Source: a virus. From it: a stretch of 64,000 bases of DNA. Of this stretch, positions 48,932 to 57,270 are shown piece by piece (positions within the stretch are counted from its first letter, which is position 1; every line of letters begins with the position of its first letter). The notes under the pieces are model-generated. The model made no database searches and was not told the DNA's origin. It was given only the letters and a program-made list of their open reading frames with translations. The stretch is from IMG/VR virus record IMGVR_UViG_3300025030_000058, positions 33,297 through 97,296 of that record; one strand, given 5' to 3'. The position numbers and the translations under genes were made by a program.

Positions 48932-49630
48932 TCAACCCTCCTGGAGAACGATCTCGGCGACCAAGGTAGGCTCGGCGTCGCCAGGTTGTTGAACGTACGC
49001 ATCGACAAGCACCTTGCGGACGGTGCGCGCCCATTCCGGTGTAAACTGTAACGGCATCTCCACCTGCAACGATGCAGTCAGGCGCAGACGGCGCTCCTGC
49101 TCCAAGCCCTCTAAATCAGAGTTGTCCACCAAGGGAGGCTCCCAAATAATGTCAACTCGCCACCGGCCCGGATGGTCCGGAAGTTCAATGGATGACGATA
49201 TGACCTTTCGTGGGAACTTCTGATTGAAGAGCACGATAAATTCATTGATGTCCCTGTGCCACTTGGCTTCAAAGTCCATCTGGTATGGGACTCGTATCCA
49301 CCGGGGAATCTGGACCACCTTCATCAGGTTCCCATCACGGGACAGTTCCAAATCACGTAATAGCGCGTTGCTCTCCCCCTCAGAAAGGTCAAATCCAAAG
49401 GACTTTTGCAAGGTCAGCGACGGGAACCGCAACCGGTCGGCCTCATTATCCGGGAGCAGAAAGCTATTTTGCGGGTCCACGTCCTTTTGATACGCCAATT
49501 CTGGCCTTGGAACGACCATGACGGGGACGACGGTCACCTTCGCTGAGGGTAGGGTCAGCGTGAAATACGTCTGCAATAGAGCATCCACGGACCCTATCGG
49601 ATTAGGAACTACGTTCACTTGGGGGCTCAT
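48932..49630 (-). CDS. Neck/tail-terminator-region protein, 232 aa
   Basis: The start overlaps the upstream stop (ATGA), with GAGGAAG before it. The N-terminus (SVDALLQTYFTLTLPSAKVT) and beta-rich middle (GRWRVDIIWEPPLVDN) suggest a virion protein of the head-tail connection. Its location between the gp10-like neck gene and the sheath gene fits a tail terminator. No direct motif supports this. Confidence 0.55.
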   Translation of the reverse strand: MSPQVNVVPNPIGSVDALLQTYFTLTLPSAKVTVVPVMVVPRPELAYQKDVDPQNSFLLPDNEADRLRFPSLTLQKSFGFDLSEGESNALLRDLELSRDGNLMKVVQIPRWIRVPYQMDFEAKWHRDINEFIVLFNQKFPRKVISSSIELPDHPGRWRVDIIWEPPLVDNSDLEGLEQERRLRLTASLQVEMPLQFTPEWARTVRKVLVDAYVQQPGDAEPTLVAEIVLQEG

Positions 49631-50175
49631 GAGTTCTTCCTCTTGTACTTGACGCCCTTGCGCACGTCGTCCCGGATCGGCTTTAGCACGTCCTTTTGAA
49701 ATCGACGGAAGGTCTTAGCCATCTCGCGTTTGATCTTCGCCGCCACGGGCCGCCAGCTTTGACGTGCTGGGATATTGCGGGACGGAACGCCAAACTCCAT
49801 CCATCGGGCGATCTTGGGCAACATGGGGCCGTCATACCGGCCCGTGAGGGGATTCTGGTGCCGCCGACGCAGGGGACCGACGACAATGCGATCTTTGGTC
49901 GTCCACCGGGCGGAAATACTTCTGACGTAATCCCCTCCCGCGATCAGCTTCCGAAGATCCAACCGGTTGCGTTCCTTGAACTGGAGATACTTCGGGGATA
50001 AGGGCTTCCACCGGTACAATTGCGTGTCGATGACGCTCTTGACCTCCTCAGCCTGCGCCTGCGCAATCTTCATGGCCACGATTCGGGACAGCACCATGCC
50101 TTTCTTCTTGAAGACATTGAGGTGGACGGTCACTGGATTCGTGGTGGCCACCGTGGACCGCACCCGTAGAGTCAT
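49627..50175 (-). CDS. Neck/tail completion protein (HK97 gp10-like), 182 aa
   Basis: The pattern YRWKPLSPKYLQFKERNRLD, then GGDYVRSI, IARWMEFGVPSRNIPARQSW and a basic helical tail resembles the HK97-gp10/neck family, in which G-x-P-x-R-P-F follows a conserved E-x-G. It should join the completed head and tail. The start overlaps the previous gene by 4 bases. Confidence 0.65.
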   Translation of the reverse strand: MTLRVRSTVATTNPVTVHLNVFKKKGMVLSRIVAMKIAQAQAEEVKSVIDTQLYRWKPLSPKYLQFKERNRLDLRKLIAGGDYVRSISARWTTKDRIVVGPLRRRHQNPLTGRYDGPMLPKIARWMEFGVPSRNIPARQSWRPVAAKIKREMAKTFRRFQKDVLKPIRDDVRKGVKYKRKNS

Positions 50176-50666
50176 CGGACGCTCCGACCCCGGCGGGGGG
50201 GATTGACCTTGTCATGGTGATAGAGCCGCATGAAGACGGAGTAGATGAGTTGGTATTCCTGGTTGGCGAAGTTGTCCATGGGGTCCGTGTCTTTGATTTC
50301 GTAGTACTGATCGTCAATGACCAGTAGGTCCCCGATCAACGGCCATTCCACGTTCATCTCGCGCAACATGTCCACGCTGAAATGGCACTTCAACTCCCGC
50401 GTGGAGTCCATTCCGGCCTTGGTCAAGTTCGGATCCCAACCGGGTTTATCGTCTACATACCCTTCCACGGAATAGGCGCTATACAATATGCGGTCAGGAG
50501 ACTCCAAGTAGATTTTACTCGCCTCATCAGGGGTATTCTTCCACTTCCAGATTTCAATTTTCTTAAAGAACGTCTTCCATGCGTCCATCACGACATGGCT
50601 GAAAAACTCCCTGTCCGTACTTGATGCGGCCAGTTTGGCGGGAATCGTCCCCCGAAAGCGTCCCAT
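50172..50666 (-). CDS. Head-tail connector/neck protein, 164 aa
   Basis: A soluble mixed alpha/beta protein with a short aromatic-rich beta segment (LLVIDDQYYEIKDTDPMDNF). It lies inside the run of neck genes and its start overlaps or abuts the previous stop. A head-closure role is inferred from position. No family was recognised with confidence. Confidence 0.5.
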   Translation of the reverse strand: MGRFRGTIPAKLAASSTDREFFSHVVMDAWKTFFKKIEIWKWKNTPDEASKIYLESPDRILYSAYSVEGYVDDKPGWDPNLTKAGMDSTRELKCHFSVDMLREMNVEWPLIGDLLVIDDQYYEIKDTDPMDNFANQEYQLIYSVFMRLYHHDKVNPPRRGRSVR

Positions 50667-50667
50667 G

Positions 50668-51411
50668 TCATCCCCACAGCAGGAGGATATCCGCCGTCAA
50701 GGACACGGACTCCGCCTGTGCTGCCTCCGCGCCGGGCTCCAACTTACCAAAGCGCTGTTTGGCCCAGGAGGCGATACCACGGACCACGGCCACGAGGAAC
50801 TTAGCCGACGTTGGGCCGGGCCAGGGGAACGAAGCCCCCAGGAGGCCCGTGGCCAAGAGCAGAAGGAGCTTCACCCCATCCGTACCCGCAAATAACGCCG
50901 ATAGGGAGAACTGACCGGTCAGCGCCTTCACGGCGTCCGTCAGGTCAAAATCATACTTGACATCCCCCGTGAATGCCATGTTCAGCCAAATGTAAATCAG
51001 GAGGCCAGCGACGGCCACGCCCGCCAAGGTTCTGGTCTTCGGGTGGGATTTAAGAAACTGGTCTAATGCCTCCAGCCGTTCTCCGGTCCACTTCCCTACT
51101 CCGCTCTTGGCTACGTAGTCGGCGATGGCATCCAAAACGTTTTTATAGGCTTCAAAGCCCTTTTTCAGCACGTCCCATAGCTTCTTGATATCCCAACCGA
51201 TCTTAGAAAACAGCGCAAATACCGTTTTGTCCAGGAACCCCTTCACCAGGTCCTTTACGCTGGTTCCCGTCTCTACGGCCAGCGTCTTGATGAAATTGAA
51301 CTTGGCTTTCAATGCGACGGGCACGGGTAGAGAGAACTCCTCCAAGCGGGTTCCGTAATCCGTTACCTTGGCATACCAGCAGAACTCCGCGTACTCCCGC
51401 TCGTATAGCAC
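50668..51411 (-). CDS. Virion-module membrane-like protein, 247 aa
   Basis: Two hydrophobic segments are visible: about residues 127-146 (LAGVAVAGLLIYIWLNMAFT) and 182-196 (VKLLLLLATGLLGAS). Long amphipathic helices precede them (KKLWDVLKKGFEAYKNVLDA). Such a protein inside a head/neck operon might be an internal ejection or membrane-inserting protein. The function is unknown. Confidence 0.5.
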   Translation of the reverse strand: MLYEREYAEFCWYAKVTDYGTRLEEFSLPVPVALKAKFNFIKTLAVETGTSVKDLVKGFLDKTVFALFSKIGWDIKKLWDVLKKGFEAYKNVLDAIADYVAKSGVGKWTGERLEALDQFLKSHPKTRTLAGVAVAGLLIYIWLNMAFTGDVKYDFDLTDAVKALTGQFSLSALFAGTDGVKLLLLLATGLLGASFPWPGPTSAKFLVAVVRGIASWAKQRFGKLEPGAEAAQAESVSLTADILLLWG

Positions 51412-51701
51412 TACGACTCCTCATCGTCCAAGGTATCGACTTCCTGTTGCAGTTCTTCAACCTTGGCATCCAACTTCACACGGAACGCCGTCAGTTTCTC
51501 CTTGAAGTCTTTGGCCGCCGTGTAGAGATGGTCAAATTCATCCTGAAGCCCCCACCGGCGGAATCCATGCCCCGCCTGTTGCTGCACCAGGGCGTTCGCC
51601 AACTCCTCCCAAGCACTGTCCATGGAGGTTACGGCATCCTCAACGTCAGACAACGCCATGGACGCCGTGTGCGTCTCAGCGAACTTATCCCACAGAACCA
51701 C
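51411..51701 (-). CDS. Small helical protein in neck module, 96 aa
   Basis: The GTG start overlaps the previous stop (TAGTG), with GGAG upstream. The protein is nearly all helix with acidic ends; the last 40 residues form a coiled coil (FKEKLTAFRVKLDAKVEELQ then QEVDTLDDEES). No family is recognised. Confidence 0.6.
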   Translation of the reverse strand: MVLWDKFAETHTASMALSDVEDAVTSMDSAWEELANALVQQQAGHGFRRWGLQDEFDHLYTAAKDFKEKLTAFRVKLDAKVEELQQEVDTLDDEES

Positions 51702-52069
51702 TATCGCTTCTCCAAGAGATAGATCAGCAGTTCACCGACGCTGGGCGGAACTCCCAACTCGGTCACGTGCGCGGGGAACTTCACGCTCTGCGATAGACGC
51801 ACCACTTCCCGCAAGGGCCGGTTCTCACAGTACATCTGGAGAGTCTGCCCAAGTTTCTTGACATCCTTGAGCGTGTCCGTGGCCACTTGTAACGCCAAAT
51901 CGTCGGAGTCCACGCCGGTTTTCACCGTCACGGCTTGCACGCAGGATATGAGATTGCCTCCCGCGTTGTACACGCGAATGAACTCCTCCGTGAGGGGCTC
52001 ATTGCGCAACTCCAAACGAATTTGCCGCAGGACAAAAGCAATGATCTTCTGCGTGATCCAGCGTTTCAT
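51701..52069 (-). CDS. Hypothetical neck-module protein, 122 aa
   Basis: GGGGG lies five bases before ATG 52069; an upstream in-frame ATG at 52081 lies inside the preceding gene end. A basic amphipathic N-terminus (MKRWITQKIIAFVLRQIRLE) precedes a mixed domain and a hydrophobic C-terminal helix (SVGELLIYLLEKR). Unknown function. Confidence 0.6.
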   Translation of the reverse strand: MKRWITQKIIAFVLRQIRLELRNEPLTEEFIRVYNAGGNLISCVQAVTVKTGVDSDDLALQVATDTLKDVKKLGQTLQMYCENRPLREVVRLSQSVKFPAHVTELGVPPSVGELLIYLLEKR

Positions 52070-52071
52070 AA

Positions 52072-52803
52072 CTACCCCCATCGCGGGAATAGCGTCGCAG
52101 AGGAATTTTTCAACTCCTCGATCAGCGCTTCCCGCTCTTCTTTGCTTTCCGTGAGTAAACGTTCCCCGTCCATCTGGAGTGTCGTGCCCGCAACGGGAAC
52201 CGCGTCATATTTTGACCTCGCTCGTCCCAAAGGCTCCTTGACGGCCGCCAACGTATACCGCTTGATCCAGTCGTGATCCGTCTGTGGCACCCGCTCCAGG
52301 TCATCGGGGTACAGGCCCGGTTGCAACCAATCCACGGTCACTTTGCAACTGGTGCCGGGAGAGACGATTTTCAGTTCATCCGTGTAGTAGTCATAGTACC
52401 AGTCCGGATCGGATCCAAGGATGCGCCCCGTCAGGTCCAGCCACTTCTGGGATAGCTCTACCGTGTGCAGATCCACGGAGGTAGGCGCGAACACGCGGAC
52501 GCCCATGGGGGCAAACAGACCTCCGCCATCCAAGGATCGGAGCGGGCTCAACTCCGTTTCTCGGACAATGCGGCAGTTGGATAAGCCTTTGCACCCGTCC
52601 GGAGGGATGATGGTGGACGAGTCCGCAGGCTGATTATAGGTTTTGATGATCCGGAGCGGCTTGTGCTTGAAATACTTCTCCACGGCTTCTTGCAAAGCAT
52701 CCGTGTAGTCGTCCGGCCGGATTTCCAAGTCTACCGTGTTGCCACCGAGCTTCCGGCGCACCCAATCCCGAATCGCGGTCTCCGTCAGCGTCGCGGTGGC
52801 CAT
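52072..52803 (-). CDS. Neck protein, 243 aa
   Basis: The N-terminus (TAIRDWVRRKLGGNTVDLEI, DDYTDALQEAVEKYFKHKP) and later segments DWYYDYYTDELKIVSPG and VPQTDHDWIKRYTLAAVKEP resemble the neck proteins that follow the capsid gene in T4-like environmental phages: a helical start and a conserved W-I-K/R-x-Y end near which subunits pack. It should form part of the head-tail joint. Confidence 0.6.
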   Translation of the reverse strand: MATATLTETAIRDWVRRKLGGNTVDLEIRPDDYTDALQEAVEKYFKHKPLRIIKTYNQPADSSTIIPPDGCKGLSNCRIVRETELSPLRSLDGGGLFAPMGVRVFAPTSVDLHTVELSQKWLDLTGRILGSDPDWYYDYYTDELKIVSPGTSCKVTVDWLQPGLYPDDLERVPQTDHDWIKRYTLAAVKEPLGRARSKYDAVPVAGTTLQMDGERLLTESKEEREALIEELKNSSATLFPRWG

Positions 52804-52811
52804 AGGCCCCC

Positions 52812-53396
52812 CTACTCCGCCGCAGTAGCTTCAGCAATACGCTGGATGAGCAGGTCCTTGGAGACGCCGAAGCTCTTAACGCCGAGCTTCTTGGCTTCCT
52901 CACGGAGTTCGGTCATGTCCAGACCGGCCAATTCCTCTTTGATGGATTCCACACTGAGGGTGGGCAACGCCTCAGACGCGCCCACAGGCTCCTGGGCGGC
53001 CTCCACGACCGGTTCCGCAAGGGAAGGCTCTGGAACAGGTTCCGGCGAAGGTTCAGGCGCAACCTTTGCGACTTTCACGGGAGGAGGAACACTTACAGGA
53101 GCGGGCGTCGAAACGGGCGCAGCCGTCAACGGATAGGGAAGGGACATGTCCTCCCCGTTGCGATGCCGTTGCAGAATGTCCATGTACTCCGGCATCGTCT
53201 GCGCCTCGTCCAACTTCGTCTTGGGCCACCATACGAGGGTCTCCGGCGTGGCGGAATCCATTCCAACGAGGAATTCCCCGGCGTAGCGCCGCCACCAGAC
53301 CCCCGCAACCACCTGGCCAGGAAGAATGAGAATCGAACCCCCCCGAGGCGTCGGGAGGGTTCGAGGATTTGACTTCGCGTTTTTCCAGAATTCCAT
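52812..53396 (-). CDS. SAP-domain virion protein, 194 aa
   Basis: The first 65 residues are a small beta domain (GGSILILPGQVVAGVWWRRY). A Pro/Glu/Val-rich linker follows (VPPPVKVAKVAPEPSPEPVP). The last 40 residues (LDMTELREEAKKLGVKSFGV, then SKDLLIQRIAEA) form a SAP-like helix-extended-loop-helix, a DNA-binding module. It lies next to the capsid gene, so it may tether DNA or decorate the inner head. Confidence 0.65.
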   Translation of the reverse strand: MEFWKNAKSNPRTLPTPRGGSILILPGQVVAGVWWRRYAGEFLVGMDSATPETLVWWPKTKLDEAQTMPEYMDILQRHRNGEDMSLPYPLTAAPVSTPAPVSVPPPVKVAKVAPEPSPEPVPEPSLAEPVVEAAQEPVGASEALPTLSVESIKEELAGLDMTELREEAKKLGVKSFGVSKDLLIQRIAEATAAE

Positions 53397-53410
53397 GAGG
53401 AGGTCTACCC

Positions 53411-54811
53411 TTACGACTGGGTGACGAGCCCCTTCACGTAGTAGTTCTTGTTGATGATCTTCTTGGCGTACCGGGTCATGAGGCCCTTGCGGAGCTTCAT
53501 GTCATCCAGCTCGTACGTCGCGGTGGTGTAGAGCGGGATGTACGGGAGCAGGACATACCCGGCGTCCACGGTGGAGTTGGTCCCTTTGGCCACGACGAGA
53601 TAGGTGTTGGGGTCCATGTCGGGATCCCTGTAGCAATCCCACCGGTTGTTGAGCTTGCCGACGAAGATCACGCCGTCGCCCTTGAGCGTGTCACCCTTGA
53701 AGGTGGGGAGCGACTCGATCTCATTGGAGACGTTCTCGCCCATGACCACGGCGGATGCGATCTGCTTCTTGACCTTGCGGTGCACGACGCCAGACGCCTG
53801 GATGAACTTGCTGGGGAGCAGCATCTTGTGCGTCAGGGGGTCCTGGCCCAGGCCGGGGGTGAGGTCGAAGACGCCGACGGAGGTGCTATCCGCGACGGAC
53901 AGCAGGTCGGTGATGACTTCCCGGTCGGTCTCATACCGGAACTGCTCACCAACATCGGCCACCAAGTCGGCCTCTGCGTCACCGCCATGAATCGCGGCGT
54001 AGTCCTGCTGCGCTTCCACGGACCAGACGATCCGTAGCTTGCGGGGCATGGCCTGCACGGGAACCGAGGAGATGACGAATTCGAGGCTGGGCGTGTCGGC
54101 GCTGCCTTCGGAATCATATGTGTAGGAGATGGAGATGTTGGCCAGGGAATCAGGGGCGTCAGCGAACACCACGGCGATGGCACCGGTGGTGTAGTTGACG
54201 GTCCCGGAGGAAATCTCGGGGCCGACGATTCCACCCGCGCCGTCATCCTGGAACTGGACGGTCACGCTGCCCACGATGGTCTCTCCCACGACGGAACCGG
54301 GCCGGATGGGGTGATAGGACAGAACGGAGGACCCGAACGAGGTGGTCCCGCCGTCACCGACCCACCCGGCCGGGACTTCCATGGGAACCGTCTCGGACGA
54401 GTATGTGGAATCCGCCGTGGCGTGGCCGACCTGGGAGCCGAAGGCCGTATCGCCGCGCCGAATCCTACCCTTGTTGCTCCCGTAGATCACATCGCGGTAG
54501 AACACGAGCGAAATGGGGCCCGGCATGGGCTGCATGGCCACGAGGTCCTTGGAAATAAGGTTGGGGTACGTGTGCCGGACGATGGGAAGAGCGTACTTGG
54601 CGAAGGAGCCGATGTTGATGGCCCGCACGTCCTCTTCCAGGTTGTTGATGTACCGGAACTCGTTCTCCAGCATGCAGGCCGTGATGTGCCGATCCCACCC
54701 CTCCAGCGGGGTCTTGCCGTCCTTCTGGACCAGCCACTTCTCCCACACCTTCTTCTTGGAGATGTGCGCCAGTTTTCCCAGGTATTCCTCGTACAATTGC
54801 TTATGGTCCAT
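53411..54811 (-). CDS. Major capsid protein, gp23-like, 466 aa
   Basis: AAGGAGG lies five bases before ATG 54811. SFAKYALPIVRHTYPNLISK followed by DLVAMQPMPGPISLVFYRD is the conserved start of the T4 gp23 capsid fold. Beta segments and a late RYAKKIINKNYYVKGLV end complete an HK97-type shell protein. A possible protease site, CMLE-N, lies at about residues 47-51 before the conserved core, consistent with removal of an N-terminal peptide by the protease encoded upstream. Confidence 0.92.
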   Translation of the reverse strand: MDHKQLYEEYLGKLAHISKKKVWEKWLVQKDGKTPLEGWDRHITACMLENEFRYINNLEEDVRAINIGSFAKYALPIVRHTYPNLISKDLVAMQPMPGPISLVFYRDVIYGSNKGRIRRGDTAFGSQVGHATADSTYSSETVPMEVPAGWVGDGGTTSFGSSVLSYHPIRPGSVVGETIVGSVTVQFQDDGAGGIVGPEISSGTVNYTTGAIAVVFADAPDSLANISISYTYDSEGSADTPSLEFVISSVPVQAMPRKLRIVWSVEAQQDYAAIHGGDAEADLVADVGEQFRYETDREVITDLLSVADSTSVGVFDLTPGLGQDPLTHKMLLPSKFIQASGVVHRKVKKQIASAVVMGENVSNEIESLPTFKGDTLKGDGVIFVGKLNNRWDCYRDPDMDPNTYLVVAKGTNSTVDAGYVLLPYIPLYTTATYELDDMKLRKGLMTRYAKKIINKNYYVKGLVTQS

Positions 54812-54848
54812 GTCGTCCTCCTTGTGGTCTGACTGTTGGGTTTGGGGC

Positions 54849-55817
54849 CTACCGGCCGCCGCGCATCGCAACGGACTTCAGGGCAAGCTCCACGCCCCTC
54901 GGACCATTCATTGACTCTTTCAGGTTCCTCAGTGACCGATCCCGCGCCGCCACCATTCCCTCGGACTGAGGAATCGCCAAAGTATCGTCTTCCTCTTCCA
55001 CGGGCTCCAGTTCCAGATTTTCCTCTTCATCGACGGGCTTGTCCTCGGCCTCCGGACCCGCGATCAGGCTGGTCAGAAGGTCATCCTCTTCCTCTTCAAC
55101 GGGGGGAGCGGGAGGAGTGGGAGGGACCGCTTCCGCGAGCGGCTTGCCTGCCTTGGGCTTGCCGAGGAATTCCGTGATGGGGACCGTCCCCTTCTTCACG
55201 ACGCTCTTGATCCTACCGACCATCTCCTCGATGACCTTGGCGTAGGAATCGGCCTTGGCCGCTTCCGTCTTGAGCTTCTCGATGATGCCCGACGCGCGGT
55301 TGAGAGCGGTCGTGTACTGCGCCGACCGGGCGAGGTAGCGCTGCCGCATCTCCAGGATGGTTTTGACCAGTTGCTTGGTGTCCATCTTGGAGAGCTTGGA
55401 TTCCCACTTCTTGGCTTCCATCTTGTCCCCCTCGCATCCCTCCGGAAGCTCGGGGTCCTCATCCTCTTCCTCCATGGGGATCTCGGGCTTCTCCTCTTCC
55501 TCCACGGGCGGGACGGGAGCGGGCTTGGGAGGAACTACTTCCGCCTCAGGGACTTCCGGCTTCTCCTCTTCCTCCGGCGGGAATTCCTGGTCCAGCAGCT
55601 TCACGCGGGACTCTTCCAGCCGGGCCGACAGGGTGTCAATGGCGGGGACGAGCGAGGGGTCGATCTCCCGCAGGCCGTGGATGTCCGACTGGATATCCAG
55701 GATCTGCTCGCAGATGACGGGCATCGCCTTAGGGTCCACCTTCTTCGGGTTGATGCCGAAAATCGTCCGGGCTTCGGACTCGGCTTCCTTGAACAGCATC
55801 CTGGCGTCTTTCGCCAT
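54849..55817 (-). CDS. Nested scaffold protein from internal start, 322 aa
   Basis: An in-frame ATG at 55817 (MAKDARMLFKEAESEA) has AAGGAGG five bases upstream, as strong as any site in the window. This would produce the scaffold part alone in excess over the protease fusion, as lambda gpC/Nu3 does. The early LFKEAESE could be a protease cut site. The nested product is inferred from the signals, not seen directly. Confidence 0.7.
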   Translation of the reverse strand: MAKDARMLFKEAESEARTIFGINPKKVDPKAMPVICEQILDIQSDIHGLREIDPSLVPAIDTLSARLEESRVKLLDQEFPPEEEEKPEVPEAEVVPPKPAPVPPVEEEEKPEIPMEEEDEDPELPEGCEGDKMEAKKWESKLSKMDTKQLVKTILEMRQRYLARSAQYTTALNRASGIIEKLKTEAAKADSYAKVIEEMVGRIKSVVKKGTVPITEFLGKPKAGKPLAEAVPPTPPAPPVEEEEDDLLTSLIAGPEAEDKPVDEEENLELEPVEEEDDTLAIPQSEGMVAARDRSLRNLKESMNGPRGVELALKSVAMRGGR

Positions 55818-56381
55818 GTCTTCCTCCTTGTTGGGCTTGTGCGTGATGGTACGTTCCACGAGTGCTGGGATGGCGTCGGCAACGGATTGGCGGTACACAA
55901 AGTCGAAGGTCTCAAAGTCAAACCCTTCCGGCTTCACGTACTCCAGACCATCCCGCAGCACCACATCTCCCGTCGAGCGGGAGGACACTCCAATTTGGAC
56001 TTTCTTGCGGGCGTACTCCTGCAACAGCGCTCCCCGAGGGGTATCCAGAACTTCCGCCTCCAGGAACACTTCCTTGTTCTCTTTCCACAGGCGCGTCAGA
56101 ACAGCGGCCCCTCGTTCCAAGCGGGTTTCGCCGTCATTGGGATGATCCAATTCCATGATGACGGCGCGGGACGCAATGCGTTTCTGCAACCCCTCGTCAT
56201 GCACGACGCCTTCCCACAGTTCATCGGGGTATACACGTCGATTGCCGTTCGGCTTATCGCCCTCCTGGCACTTCCCGCGAAGCACCATGGGGCGATACCC
56301 GCCGTCCGTCTTCAACGCCTCCTGGAGAACCTCACAGGAAAACGCAAACGGGGCTTTTCGTTCGTCGAGTTGCTTTTTCAT
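54849..56381 (-). CDS. Prohead protease (gp21-like) fused to scaffold, 510 aa
   Basis: Residues 1-160 hold the gp21 protease signature: ELDHPND (catalytic His), VFLEAEVLDTPRGALLQEYA and VGVSS-type VQIGVSSRSTG (catalytic Ser). After residue 188 comes a Glu/Pro-rich, coiled-coil region of about 320 residues, typical of a scaffold core (EEEEKPEVPEAEVVPPKP, SYAKVIEEMVGRIKSVV). The start overlaps the previous stop (ATGA). The protease should cut virion precursor proteins after L-x-E-type sites, including perhaps the internal-protein cassette. Confidence 0.88.
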   Translation of the reverse strand: MKKQLDERKAPFAFSCEVLQEALKTDGGYRPMVLRGKCQEGDKPNGNRRVYPDELWEGVVHDEGLQKRIASRAVIMELDHPNDGETRLERGAAVLTRLWKENKEVFLEAEVLDTPRGALLQEYARKKVQIGVSSRSTGDVVLRDGLEYVKPEGFDFETFDFVYRQSVADAIPALVERTITHKPNKEEDMAKDARMLFKEAESEARTIFGINPKKVDPKAMPVICEQILDIQSDIHGLREIDPSLVPAIDTLSARLEESRVKLLDQEFPPEEEEKPEVPEAEVVPPKPAPVPPVEEEEKPEIPMEEEDEDPELPEGCEGDKMEAKKWESKLSKMDTKQLVKTILEMRQRYLARSAQYTTALNRASGIIEKLKTEAAKADSYAKVIEEMVGRIKSVVKKGTVPITEFLGKPKAGKPLAEAVPPTPPAPPVEEEEDDLLTSLIAGPEAEDKPVDEEENLELEPVEEEDDTLAIPQSEGMVAARDRSLRNLKESMNGPRGVELALKSVAMRGGR

Positions 56382-56587
56382 AGCAGCTTACCCGTCGAGG
56401 ACTCGAAGGCTCCGGACCGGAAATTCCACGTGTAATCCAGCATGGAATTGGCATGATCGGGCTGAACGCCCTTGGACAGTAGAATCCGCTTGATGGCCGC
56501 AGGGGATTCCACGATGGTATCCCCTCCGATGTCCAGCATGAAACTGGCGTCCATGCCCGTGCCTATCTTCTCGATCCGAACCAACAT
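56378..56587 (-). CDS. Small virion-module protein, 69 aa
   Basis: The start lies in TAATG, sharing a base with the previous stop, so translation is coupled. The product begins with a strand (MLVRIEKIG) and contains a DTIVESPAAIKRILLSKGVQ helix region. It lies just before the protease gene. Function unknown. Confidence 0.55.
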   Translation of the reverse strand: MLVRIEKIGTGMDASFMLDIGGDTIVESPAAIKRILLSKGVQPDHANSMLDYTWNFRSGAFESSTGKLL

Positions 56588-57162
56588 TACTCGGCGACGA
56601 CCAGCTTGCGCAGCAGGACGAAATCGGAGGCCAGCGATGCCACGAGCGCGGCCATGCCAGGCTGCCAGTTGAGGGTGAAGTCCAGGGTGATCTTGGTGTT
56701 GGCGCTGGGCGCACCGCCGCCGAAGGTCAGGGAGATGTAGCCGTTGGCGTAATCAATGGCCCCCGCCGTGAGGAAGCTGGCCGGGGTGAACGTGCCGTTG
56801 GCCAGACCAACCGTGGTGTGTGCAACGGCGGGATCGCCCTCGTACCAGTGCAGGGTCACCACGTAAGCCCCACCAGCCGGGACGGCGATGGGGACGCGGG
56901 TCACGAGCTTCTTGAACGCGGTCAGGACGCCATCGGCGTCGCCAAGTTCATAGCCCGTGGTCACGAGAATGTCCGTGACGCGCTGCGGCATGATCTCATA
57001 GGTCCCGTTCTGGTCGGAATCGAACGCCCGCAGTGCCGTCAGCGCGGACCCAAGGTTGGTCAGCGCGTTCTGGAGAGTTCGGTCCTTGAAGTCTCCGGCG
57101 TCCTGGACGGACAGATCCGGGAGCTTTCGATTGTCCACATTCGGGAATCCAACATTGCTCAT
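56587..57162 (-). CDS. Putative virion structural protein, 191 aa
   Basis: AAGGAGG precedes ATG 57162; a longer frame to 57213 runs through the terminator region and was rejected. Residues 10-60 are charged; the second half is beta-rich (GGAYVVTLHWYEGDPAVAHT, DYANGYISLTFGGGAPSANT) and ends with a helix (PGMAALVASLASDFVLLRKL). It is the first gene after the terminator at 57200 and may be a head decoration or fibre-base protein. Confidence 0.6.
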   Translation of the reverse strand: MSNVGFPNVDNRKLPDLSVQDAGDFKDRTLQNALTNLGSALTALRAFDSDQNGTYEIMPQRVTDILVTTGYELGDADGVLTAFKKLVTRVPIAVPAGGAYVVTLHWYEGDPAVAHTTVGLANGTFTPASFLTAGAIDYANGYISLTFGGGAPSANTKITLDFTLNWQPGMAALVASLASDFVLLRKLVVAE

Positions 57163-57199
57163 GAAGAGCCTCCTTGAGTTTTCAGACACTTCTCTGACC

Positions 57200-57225
57200 A
57201 AAAATCCCCGCATGAATAACGGGGA
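57200..57225 (-). terminator. Intrinsic terminator before the head module
   Basis: TCCCCG and CGGGGA form a 6-bp stem with a 9-base loop, followed by five T. It ends transcription of the right-edge genes. The head genes to the left must therefore have their own promoter or depend on read-through. Confidence 0.75.
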
Positions 57226-57237
57226 CTTTGCGCAAAG
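57226..57237. promoter_or_regulatory. 12-base perfect palindrome next to the terminator
   Basis: CTTTGCGCAAAG is self-complementary and directly abuts the terminator stem. It could be an operator for a dimeric regulator or an extra stem in the terminator. No protein is known to bind it. Confidence 0.5.
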
Positions 57238-57270
57238 AGGCTTATTTTTCAGGAATTCTATAACGCAGGG

